Below are positions 1-5,221 of a stretch of 5,221 nt of DNA, in pieces (the first letter of the stretch is position 1; every line of letters starts with the position of its first letter). Location of the stretch: contig DYRE01000171.1 of assembly GCA_020718965.1 (NCBI GenBank), positions 1-5,221 on the forward strand, in the 5' to 3' direction. The translations under genes and the position numbers were made by a program. Origin of the DNA: Desulfomonile tiedjei. Lineage in GTDB: Bacteria; Desulfobacterota; Desulfomonilia; Desulfomonilales; Desulfomonilaceae. The notes below the pieces were generated by a model that was not told where the DNA came from, did not search any database, and worked only from the letters and a program-made list of their open reading frames with translations.

Positions 1-2
1 AA

Positions 3-182
3 GAATTATCTTACTTCGACATAGGCACAGATGAGCTTTCTTACAAGCACAAATTGTCGTTATATCTTCTAACGGCCCAAACCGGAAAACCGATTCAGGC
101 CGCTTGCTTGCACTCTATTGTGGTTGGGGCAAGACTTAAATGCAGGCTGAGTATGTGGTATAAATTCGCAGCGAGTCATTAA
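3..182 (+). CDS. C-terminal part of a small hypothetical protein (5' end outside window)
   Basis: This frame is open from the left edge to a TAA stop at 180-182, giving 59 residues; all five other frames across the same stretch are closed. No start codon is needed because the gene would begin upstream of the window. The peptide has a short beta-like opening (YFDIGTD), then a helix-like segment ending in LLTAQTGKPIQA, then alternating hydrophobic residues with two cysteines. That order loosely recalls small secreted or periplasmic proteins of about 100 residues in which a helix ending in 'A-x-x-x-G-K-x-V' precedes a final beta strand; this resemblance is from memory and weak. The stop lies 17 bp before the stop of the convergent regulator gene, a normal tail-to-tail arrangement, which supports it being real. 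A chance open frame of this length is not very rare, so the call is tentative and no function is proposed. Confidence 0.42.
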   Translation, partial: ELSYFDIGTDELSYKHKLSLYLLTAQTGKPIQAACLHSIVVGARLKCRLSMWYKFAASH

Positions 183-199
183 TGCTGATCAGAGTGGCG

Positions 200-2758
200 T
201 TACGAACCGTATATGTCACTTATGCCCAGCTTGGTCATGTGCCTTAACAACGAAAATCTGGAAATGCCAAGTAGACGTGCAGCCTCAGATTTATTCCCAC
301 CGGAGCGACCAAGGGCGTCCTCAATCATGAGTCGCTCCGTTTCTTTAAGAACATCATTGAGTCCACATCCGCTGGGCACACTTCGCTTTTCGGCGCCCGG
401 GACTCGTTCTGTTTGTGGAACACTCAGATGATTAGGACAGATGGTGTCTCCTCTTGATAACATTAGCGCTCGCTCCAGAACATTTCTCAACTCCCTGACA
501 TTTCCCGGCCAGCTATACATGCGCAAAGCCCTCATGGCATCTGCACGGATGTCTGGAACCGAAGAAAGTTTCAACTCCTCCCGAAGACGAACAAGAATGC
601 GGTTCGCTATTACCGGTATGTCCTCAGACCGTTCCCGCAGGGGCGGGACTTCTATGGAGATAACGCTGAGTCGATAGTAAAGGTCCTTTCGGAAACGACC
701 CTCATTCACTTCGGTCCAAAGGTCACGGTTGGTAGCCGCTATTAGCCGCGTGTTAACACTGATGGTTTTTTCTCCGCCTATTCGTGTGAAAGAAAAGGTG
801 TCAAGAAAAGTTAACAGCTTAGCCTGCAGCAAAGGCGTCAGTTCCCCGATTTCGTTCAGGAGAAGTGTTCCTCCCTCTGCCATTTCCAGCATTCCCTTTT
901 TTCTTCGAAGCGCATTCGTATAAGCGCCCGGTTCATGACCGAAAAGCTCTGATTCGGCCAATTCCGATGGTATTGCGGCGCAATTTATCGCATAGAAAGG
1001 TCCAGTTGAGCGGCCCGAAAGTTTATGGATGTGGCGTGCGAGATAGTCCTTGCCGGATCCTGTTTCCCCAGTCAGAAGCACTATGCTGTCGGTTTCGGAT
1101 ACTAGCCTGACCTTTGCGAGAGTGGATTGCATTGTTTCCGATTTAAAGTCATTTGCCAGGTTAGATTGGTTTGTAGAGGCATAAGGCGAGTTGAATATCT
1201 CCCGTGCAACTCCACAAATGCCCATGATTCTACCGTGGGAATCCCTAAGCGGAAACCTTGTCAGGTGAAGCGAAATCGGTTGGGCTTTTAACTCCCAGTT
1301 CAGATATGTTTCGACAGCCTGTCCCTGGAGTACCCGTCGCTCTAATTTGTCTTGCTCTTCAGGATAGTCATCTCCAAAGATCTCTGCTGATGTTCTCCCA
1401 ATTAAATTATGGCGCTCGGTTTGAAAGAGCTCTAATCCGGCGGCATTGATATCCACGTATCTGAGCTGCAAATCCTTGATGAATATGGCGTCTTGCGCAG
1501 TTTCGAACAGTGTTCTGAATTTGCTCTCACTGACTCGAAGAGCCTGTTCCGCAAGTTGCCGCTTTGAAACGTCTTCCATTACAGCCAGGCATCCAGTGAC
1601 ATATCCCTGGTCATTCAATTTGGGGGTAAGGATGATTCTGAGACTCATTGCTTTTCCCCATTTGCTCGTGTAACAGATTTCGGTGTCAACGGGCCTGTTC
1701 TCTTCCATGCAACTGGCTAATATACCGGACATTCCAGATTCAACAAGCGGTGGAAAGGTCAACATGTTGAGTGACTTTATGGCCTCCAGGCCTGGAGAAC
1801 CCAGTATATTTATAATGTAGTTATTGGCTTCCAGAATGTTTCCTTCTCTGTCGACAAGGATTATTCCTATAGGCGCAATATCGAATAGTAGACGGTATTT
1901 GTTTTCGCTTGTCCGAAGAGCCTCCTCCGCAAGCCTACGCTCAGTGATGTCCTGGAAGGAACCAACAACTTGAGGTTCATCGCCGACTTCCAGTCGCATC
2001 AACCCACGCACCTCAGTCCATAGGCGCCTGCCACTGGATGTCATGACTTCCGCTTCTATTGTGAAGGGTTCACCCAGTTCTATGGTTTTGGCTACGGCTT
2101 CCCTGAGGATTTGCCGATATTGCGGGGTGAAGAACTCCATGCCTTGATCCAGACCAGGCTGATGATCTTTTGGCGCTTCTACGACGTCGTACACGCCTTC
2201 TGTCCAGTGAAGACTGTCAGTGTAGGGATTTGCCTTCCATCCACCTGTGCGAGCGATTTTCTCGGATTGGCGCAGAAAGCGTTCACTTTCTCTAAGAGCG
2301 TCTTCCACCTTTTTGCGTTCGGAGATGTCCCAGGTCACTCCCTGAAAACCCAGAAATTGCCCCCCGGCGTCGAGAGTCTGTTCCGTGGTTGTTTCAGTCC
2401 ATACAGTTTTTCCGTCTTTTCGGATCAGTTCTACAACAGAAACTTCAGCCTCAAATTCCTGGTGTTCGGCCAAGCTTCTCATGATGTCAGGATATCGGTT
2501 GAGAACAATCTCCCTGGCCTCTGGGGTTAATAGAGAAGTTAGAGGCTGTCCTATAAGCTCCTGAGCTTCGTATCCAAGAAGTTTTTTTACGGAAGATGTG
2601 ACGTAAGTGATGACCAATTCGGGAGTGGTCTGCCAAATGACATCTTTCATGTTTTCATTTATCAGACGGATGTCTTCCAATGGCGCCTGTTGCGATTTAT
2701 TGGGTGTCTTGCTCAGAAGGCTCTCTCGGGTCTTTTCCGAACCAGTCAAGGGATACAT
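200..2758 (-). CDS. Sigma-54-dependent transcriptional activator with four PAS sensor domains
   Basis: This is an 852-residue bacterial enhancer-binding protein: it should bind DNA upstream of sigma-54 promoters and use ATP hydrolysis to open the promoter complex. It is cytoplasmic, with no membrane segment or receiver domain. Four PAS domains lie at about residues 28-147, 163-273, 282-399 and 408-522, the first three joined to the next by similar helical linkers (DISERKK, DITERRL, DVSKRQL). The AAA+ domain, about 539-770, has Walker A GETGSGKD (564-571), sensor I TNR (676-678), the arginine-finger region GRFRKDLYYRL (687-697) and sensor II WPGNVREL (750-757). A Fis-like helix-turn-helix is at about 821-846. 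Two motifs are unusual: the sigma-54 contact loop reads GAYTNA (611-616), and Walker B is LLLNE, with Asn635 replacing the usual Asp. The signal sensed and the target genes are unknown. The ATG at 2758 is uncertain because its purine stretch abuts it; a TTG at 2749 is better spaced. Confidence 0.93.
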   Translation of the reverse strand: MYPLTGSEKTRESLLSKTPNKSQQAPLEDIRLINENMKDVIWQTTPELVITYVTSSVKKLLGYEAQELIGQPLTSLLTPEAREIVLNRYPDIMRSLAEHQEFEAEVSVVELIRKDGKTVWTETTTEQTLDAGGQFLGFQGVTWDISERKKVEDALRESERFLRQSEKIARTGGWKANPYTDSLHWTEGVYDVVEAPKDHQPGLDQGMEFFTPQYRQILREAVAKTIELGEPFTIEAEVMTSSGRRLWTEVRGLMRLEVGDEPQVVGSFQDITERRLAEEALRTSENKYRLLFDIAPIGIILVDREGNILEANNYIINILGSPGLEAIKSLNMLTFPPLVESGMSGILASCMEENRPVDTEICYTSKWGKAMSLRIILTPKLNDQGYVTGCLAVMEDVSKRQLAEQALRVSESKFRTLFETAQDAIFIKDLQLRYVDINAAGLELFQTERHNLIGRTSAEIFGDDYPEEQDKLERRVLQGQAVETYLNWELKAQPISLHLTRFPLRDSHGRIMGICGVAREIFNSPYASTNQSNLANDFKSETMQSTLAKVRLVSETDSIVLLTGETGSGKDYLARHIHKLSGRSTGPFYAINCAAIPSELAESELFGHEPGAYTNALRRKKGMLEMAEGGTLLLNEIGELTPLLQAKLLTFLDTFSFTRIGGEKTISVNTRLIAATNRDLWTEVNEGRFRKDLYYRLSVISIEVPPLRERSEDIPVIANRILVRLREELKLSSVPDIRADAMRALRMYSWPGNVRELRNVLERALMLSRGDTICPNHLSVPQTERVPGAEKRSVPSGCGLNDVLKETERLMIEDALGRSGGNKSEAARLLGISRFSLLRHMTKLGISDIYGS

Positions 2759-2763
2759 CCTTT
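2759..2763 (-). promoter_or_regulatory. Purine ribosome-binding stretch that leaves the regulator start ambiguous
   Basis: Read on the minus strand this is AAAGG, directly followed by the ATG at 2758, so there is no spacer. The same stretch, extended as AAAGGA, lies about 8 nt before a TTG codon at 2749 (codon 4 of the ATG frame), which is a more usual distance. The next ATG (codon 38) has no purine-rich stretch before it and would cut into the first PAS domain. Either the ATG or the TTG gives essentially the same protein. Confidence 0.4.
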
Positions 2764-2778
2764 GGTTGCTGTTACAAC

Positions 2779-2807
2779 AATATAATGTCTCAGCTCCAAT
2801 TGGCCAA
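2779..2807 (-). promoter_or_regulatory. Candidate sigma-70-type promoter of the PAS regulator gene
   Basis: On the minus strand, TTGGCC (2802-2807, four of six matches to the -35 consensus) is followed by a 17 nt spacer and TATATT (2779-2784, five of six matches to the -10 consensus). Transcription would begin near 2772, leaving a leader of about 14 nt. The -35 hexamer sits inside palindromic sequence, so access to it could be controlled by a repressor. This is a consensus match read by eye, without experimental support. Confidence 0.38.
2796..2807. repeat. Two overlapping 8 bp palindromes at the regulator's -35 region
   Basis: CCAATTGG (2796-2803) and TTGGCCAA (2800-2807) are both perfect palindromes and share the four bases TTGG. 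They cover the candidate -35 hexamer and part of the spacer of the regulator's putative promoter. The placement fits an operator, possibly for autoregulation, but an 8 bp palindrome alone is weak evidence and no known regulator's site is recognised. Confidence 0.35.
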
Positions 2808-2848
2808 ATATGAGAGAAGAATTGGTGGTAAAAAAAGATAACGGGTTG

Positions 2849-2870
2849 AAAAAGTTGATCTTAACTTTTT
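2849..2870. repeat. A/T-rich inverted repeat, possible weak terminator or binding site
   Basis: AAAAAGTT (2849-2856) and AACTTTTT (2863-2870) are perfect inverted arms of 8 bp around a 6 nt centre, GATCTT. Because the arms end in A and T runs, the structure looks the same from both strands and could act as a weak factor-independent terminator for the ferredoxin transcript, whose stop is about 155 nt upstream in its reading direction. Only two of the eight pairs are G-C, which is poor for a terminator, so an operator or simple A/T richness are alternatives. Confidence 0.3.
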
Positions 2871-3024
2871 GGCGAAAAGTGATGGTTCATGATCCCCCGC
2901 ACTCGGCCTAGGCAGGGAAGGTGGAATAGACTTGCGCTATTTCAGATATTTCCAGTTATGGTATCCATCCCGAACGACCATTGGGACTTGCTGCGTAATT
3001 GATCGACAGACATGAACAGTTTTT

Positions 3025-3210
3025 TCAAATCTCTTCTACCTGTATTGCCTCCTCAGGGCAAACCGAGACACAGGATTCACACCCCAAACAATCGGTTGGG
3101 TTTGCCACGTAGGTTTTTGATCCGTCTACAGCCAGCACGTCCGCAGGACAAACATCGACGCATTCTCCGCACTGTTTACATTTTTCCTCATCAATCCTGG
3201 GCAGAAACAT
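3025..3210 (-). CDS. Small 2[4Fe-4S] ferredoxin
   Basis: This encodes a 61-residue soluble electron carrier of the bacterial (clostridial-type) dicluster ferredoxin family, expected to move low-potential electrons between cytoplasmic oxidoreductases. Two cluster-binding motifs are complete: C11-x2-C14-x2-C17-x3-C21-P and C41-x2-C44-x2-C47-x3-C51-P. In this family the first three cysteines of one motif and the last of the other bind each cluster. Length and spacing are typical, with no extra loop, extra cysteine, signal peptide or membrane segment. The frame extends five codons further to a TTG at 3225, but that TTG overlaps the ribosome-binding site, whereas the ATG at 3210 follows it at normal distance, so the ATG is chosen. 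It is divergent from polA, with 171 bp between starts. Its redox partner cannot be told from the window, and no specific gene symbol is justified. Confidence 0.93.
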   Translation of the reverse strand: MFLPRIDEEKCKQCGECVDVCPADVLAVDGSKTYVANPTDCLGCESCVSVCPEEAIQVEEI

Positions 3211-3215
3211 AGAAG

Positions 3216-3223
3216 CACCTTCC
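3216..3223 (-). promoter_or_regulatory. Ribosome-binding site of the ferredoxin gene (decides the start)
   Basis: On the minus strand this reads GGAAGGTG, ending 5 nt before the ATG at 3210; the GGAAGG core is 7 nt from it. The alternative upstream TTG codon (3223-3225) overlaps this element, so it cannot use it, and the 61-residue product is preferred over the 66-residue one. Confidence 0.75.
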
Positions 3224-3232
3224 AATACAATG

Positions 3233-3261
3233 ATTAATCTTCTTTAGCCCCCGGATTACAA
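3233..3261 (-). promoter_or_regulatory. Weak candidate promoter of the ferredoxin gene
   Basis: On the minus strand, TTGTAA (3256-3261) and ATTAAT (3233-3238) are separated by 17 nt, each matching four of six consensus bases. Transcription would begin near 3226, giving a short leader that still contains the ribosome-binding site. The -35 hexamer lies between the arms of the inverted repeat at 3242-3281. The match is weak and other A/T-rich hexamers nearby could serve instead. Confidence 0.22.
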
Positions 3262-3281
3262 ATGAAACGAGCAGGCTAAAG
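3242..3281. repeat. Perfect 8 bp inverted repeat with 24 bp spacer, ferredoxin-polA intergenic region
   Basis: CTTTAGCC (3242-3249) and GGCTAAAG (3274-3281) are exact inverted copies. Their centres are 32 bp apart, close to three helical turns, so two bound protein units would lie on the same DNA face. The pair brackets the candidate -35 of the ferredoxin promoter. It could be a split operator or a hairpin with a long loop; an 8 bp match at this distance can also occur by chance. Confidence 0.35.
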
Positions 3282-3296
3282 TTCAACTGTAAGGAT

Positions 3297-3313
3297 TTAA
3301 CACACTGTGATAA
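3297..3313. repeat. Imperfect 17 bp dyad overlapping the candidate polA -35
   Basis: TTAACAC (3297-3303) and GTGATAA (3307-3313) are inverted half-sites of 7 bp that match at six positions around a 3 bp centre. The right half overlaps the start of the candidate polA -35 hexamer. The size and symmetry resemble a site for a dimeric helix-turn-helix protein, but it does not match CRP, FNR, LexA or DnaA-box consensus sequences well enough to name one. Confidence 0.3.
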
Positions 3314-3339
3314 CATGGTCAATTCAACGTTTCTATAAT
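3310..3339 (+). promoter_or_regulatory. Candidate sigma-70-type promoter of polA
   Basis: A perfect -10 hexamer, TATAAT (3334-3339), is preceded at 18 nt by ATAACA (3310-3315), which matches four of six -35 bases. Transcription would start near 3346, giving a leader of about 36 nt before the polA start at 3382. The -10 is strong, while the -35 is only moderate. Confidence 0.45.
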
Positions 3340-3370
3340 TTTCCATGGACATTCAATCCCAGGATGAAAA

Positions 3371-3376
3371 AAGAGG
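3371..3376 (+). promoter_or_regulatory. Ribosome-binding site of polA (decides the start)
   Basis: AAGAGG ends 5 nt before the ATG at 3382. An in-frame ATG six codons upstream, at 3364, has only CAGG directly touching it, with no spacer. The 3382 start is therefore preferred, and it places the first catalytic aspartate at residue 12, close to its usual position in the family. Confidence 0.6.
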
Positions 3377-3381
3377 CCAAC

Positions 3382-5221
3382 ATGGTTAAGGCAAGAGAAG
3401 AAATTCTGTTGATTGATGGCAGCGCCTATATCTTTCGCGCCTATCACGCAATGGGTGGTCTTTCAAATTCCAAAGGTTTTCCTACCGGCGCGATTTTAGG
3501 TTTCACCAATATGCTAATGAAAACCCTTAAAGACAAGCGCCCCGAGAGAATAGCGGTCGTATTTGACGCTCCCGGTCCTACCTTCAGGCTACAGAAGTAT
3601 GCGGCGTACAAGGCTAACAGGCCTCAGGCGCCGGAAGATCTGGTAATACAGATCCCAAAAATACTGGAACTGGTGGAAGCCTACAAGTTGCCGATGCTAA
3701 GTATGTCAGGATACGAAGCCGACGATATTATCGCCACACTCACTAAACGAGCGCAATCATTAGACTGGAATGTCATTATAATATCCGCGGATAAAGATCT
3801 CACCCAACTTGTTTCTCCTGGTGTGACAATGTGGGACCCACAAAAGGATGTGGTTTATGACTCAAAGGGTGTGTTCGACAAATTTGGAGTTCTACCCGGG
3901 CAAATCCTGGACTATTTGTCACTGGTCGGTGATTCTTCCGACAATATCCCGGGCGTACGAGGTGTGGGTCCAAAAACAGCCTCCGGTCTTCTCAAGGAAT
4001 TTGGCTCACTCCGAGAAATCTATGGCCAAATAGATCGAATATCTAAACAGAAACTGAGAGAATCTCTTGTTGAGAATAGGGACAACGCTTTTCTCAGTTA
4101 TGAACTAGCCACATTAGAAGAAAATGTTCCAATAGAGATCGACATTGAATCATTGGTCCCAGGGTCGCCTGAAAGCGACAAGTTGCGGGGGATTTTCAAA
4201 GATCTTGAATTCAAGAGACTGCTGGAAGGACTTCCAGCGACAAAGAATCTTGATTTTTCGAAATACCGGGCAATAACAAACCTGGGAGAATTGAGAGATG
4301 TCATCAACGAAATCGAAGCTAAGGGACGTTTTGCTGTTGATGTAGAGACGACATCGCTCTCGCCGGTTAGCGCTCAACTGGTTGGAATATCACTGAGCGC
4401 TGAACCCGGAGACGCATGTTATATCCCCGTGGGTCATACTGTGGGAAACCAGGTTCCCAAAGCGGATGCTTTGTCACTACTCAGACCATTGCTGGAAAAT
4501 CATGAGATAAAAAAAATCGGCCAGAATATAAAGTACGATTTGATAGTTCTAAGAAACGAAGGCGTCGATATCAAAGGGATAGCCTGCGATACCATGATAG
4601 CGTCATATCTTCTTGATGCAGGCAGACGTGGACACTCACTTGGAGATCTAGCGGAAATTTACCTTGAGCACAGGATGATTCCGATAAGTGATCTTATCGG
4701 ATCCGGAAAAAATCAGATATCCTTCGCTGAAGTCGACATAGATCGTGCTACTGAATATGCCGCCGAGGACGCTGACGTGACCTTCAGGGTCGCTTTGATT
4801 ATGGAACCTCGTCTGAGAAAGGAAGACCTGGAGAACCTTTTCTGTAATATAGAATTGCCATTAATTTCTGTGCTGGCGGACATGGAATCGATCGGAGTGA
4901 AAGTTGACGCAGATTATCTGACAAAACTCTCTGAAGAATTTTCCGGGATACTCAAAGAAATCGAAATCGACATATATAACCTGGCTGGGGAGAAATTTAA
5001 CATCAACTCAACTCAGCAGGTTGGAGAGATTCTGTTCAACAAATTGGGTCTCAAGGGAACCAAGAAAACCAAAACAGGTTTGTCGACTTCTGTGACTGTC
5101 CTGGAGGAATTAGCCCTGGAAAATGAATTACCTCGGCGGATACTGGATTATAGATCCATCTACAAACTAAAGTCGACATACGCTGATTCGCTGGTTAACC
5201 TTGTGAACCCAAAAACAGGCC
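3382..5221 (+). CDS. polA: DNA polymerase I, partial (3' end outside window)
   Basis: The frame is open to the right edge, giving 613 residues of an enzyme usually near 900; it fills gaps in repair and removes RNA primers from Okazaki fragments. The 5'-3' nuclease domain (about 1-255) has its acidic metal-binding set: D12, D62 in VFDAPG, GYEADD (110-115), SADKD (135-139) and GDSSDN (183-188), followed by the helix-hairpin-helix GVRGVGPKTA (191-200). The 3'-5' proofreading domain (about 300-480) keeps every catalytic residue: D320 and E322 in DVETT, D386 in QNIKYD, and Y459 with D463 in YAAED. Proofreading is therefore expected to be active, unlike in Taq-type enzymes. The polymerase domain starts near 485 and shows the family's FNINSTQQ, KKTKTG and KLKSTY segments; its catalytic motifs A, B and C are beyond the window. 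No frameshift or missing residue is seen. It diverges from the ferredoxin gene and has its own likely promoter. Confidence 0.97.
   Translation, partial: MVKAREEILLIDGSAYIFRAYHAMGGLSNSKGFPTGAILGFTNMLMKTLKDKRPERIAVVFDAPGPTFRLQKYAAYKANRPQAPEDLVIQIPKILELVEAYKLPMLSMSGYEADDIIATLTKRAQSLDWNVIIISADKDLTQLVSPGVTMWDPQKDVVYDSKGVFDKFGVLPGQILDYLSLVGDSSDNIPGVRGVGPKTASGLLKEFGSLREIYGQIDRISKQKLRESLVENRDNAFLSYELATLEENVPIEIDIESLVPGSPESDKLRGIFKDLEFKRLLEGLPATKNLDFSKYRAITNLGELRDVINEIEAKGRFAVDVETTSLSPVSAQLVGISLSAEPGDACYIPVGHTVGNQVPKADALSLLRPLLENHEIKKIGQNIKYDLIVLRNEGVDIKGIACDTMIASYLLDAGRRGHSLGDLAEIYLEHRMIPISDLIGSGKNQISFAEVDIDRATEYAAEDADVTFRVALIMEPRLRKEDLENLFCNIELPLISVLADMESIGVKVDADYLTKLSEEFSGILKEIEIDIYNLAGEKFNINSTQQVGEILFNKLGLKGTKKTKTGLSTSVTVLEELALENELPRRILDYRSIYKLKSTYADSLVNLVNPKTG

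Noticed and set aside
22..36. Possible sigma-54 promoter (GG, 10 nt, GC)
   Set aside because: Only the bare GG/GC spacing matches; the -12 element lacks TTGC, and it would lie inside the left-edge open frame with no gene to drive.
73..102. Nested hairpin (CGGCC/GGCCG outer, CGG-AAAA-CCG inner) as terminator of the regulator
   Set aside because: No T run follows on the minus strand, the stem is interrupted, and it lies inside the probable tail of the left-edge gene.
2111..2530. Plus-strand open frame of 139 codons
   Set aside because: It is antisense to PAS domains one and two of the regulator, has no recognisable domain, and reads as a shadow of the true frame.
2906..2913. Palindrome GCCTAGGC
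   Set aside because: It is an isolated 8 bp palindrome away from any promoter, expected by chance in a window of this size.
2889..3002. Plus-strand frame of 37 codons in the ferredoxin-regulator gap
   Set aside because: There is no ribosome-binding site, the composition is odd, and I recognise no family; it was briefly considered as a transposase remnant but nothing supports that.
3012..3212. Plus-strand open frame of 66 codons
   Set aside because: It lies exactly opposite the ferredoxin gene, whose eight cluster cysteines and ribosome-binding site make the minus strand the real one.
3307..3313. CRP/FNR half-site or DnaA-box-like sequence near polA
   Set aside because: TGTGATAA lacks a properly spaced second CRP half-site, and it misses a base relative to the DnaA box TGTGGATAA.
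4098..4377. Two overlapping minus-strand open frames inside polA
   Set aside because: Both are antisense to a polA stretch that is intact and carries the first proofreading motif; no independent coding signal is seen.

Overview
The window holds two complete protein genes, one gene cut by the right edge and probably the tail of another gene cut by the left edge. The combination suggests an anaerobic bacterium of the Desulfobacterota (old Deltaproteobacteria) type: a multi-PAS sigma-54 activator of a kind common there, a small clostridial-type 2[4Fe-4S] ferredoxin, a proofreading DNA polymerase I and moderate GC. This assignment is an impression from protein style, not a demonstrated placement.

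Layout. Positions 3-182 (+) are an open frame that looks like the C-terminus of a small hypothetical protein. It converges, with a 17 bp gap, on a large gene at 200-2758 (-). That gene encodes an 852-residue regulator with four PAS domains, a sigma-54-type AAA+ domain and a Fis-like helix-turn-helix. Positions 2759-3024 are non-coding; they contain a plausible sigma-70-type promoter for the regulator with palindromic sequence over its -35 region, and an A/T-rich inverted repeat. Positions 3025-3210 (-) encode a 61-residue ferredoxin. Positions 3211-3381 are a divergent intergenic region with candidate promoters both ways and two imperfect-to-perfect dyads. From 3382 to the right edge (+) runs polA, covering the 5' nuclease domain, the 3'-5' proofreading domain and the start of the polymerase domain; the catalytic polymerase motifs lie beyond the window.

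How the genes relate. The ferredoxin and regulator lie on the same strand but are 266 bp apart, and the regulator appears to have its own promoter, so I do not propose one operon. polA is transcribed away from both and is a housekeeping gene. No sigma-54 (-24/-12) promoter was recognised, so the regulator's target is probably elsewhere. The most notable feature is that the regulator departs from the family consensus at two functional motifs: GAYTNA in place of GAFTGA, and Asn in place of the Walker B Asp. I see no CRISPR array, RNA gene, insertion sequence or clear undescribed multi-gene system here.
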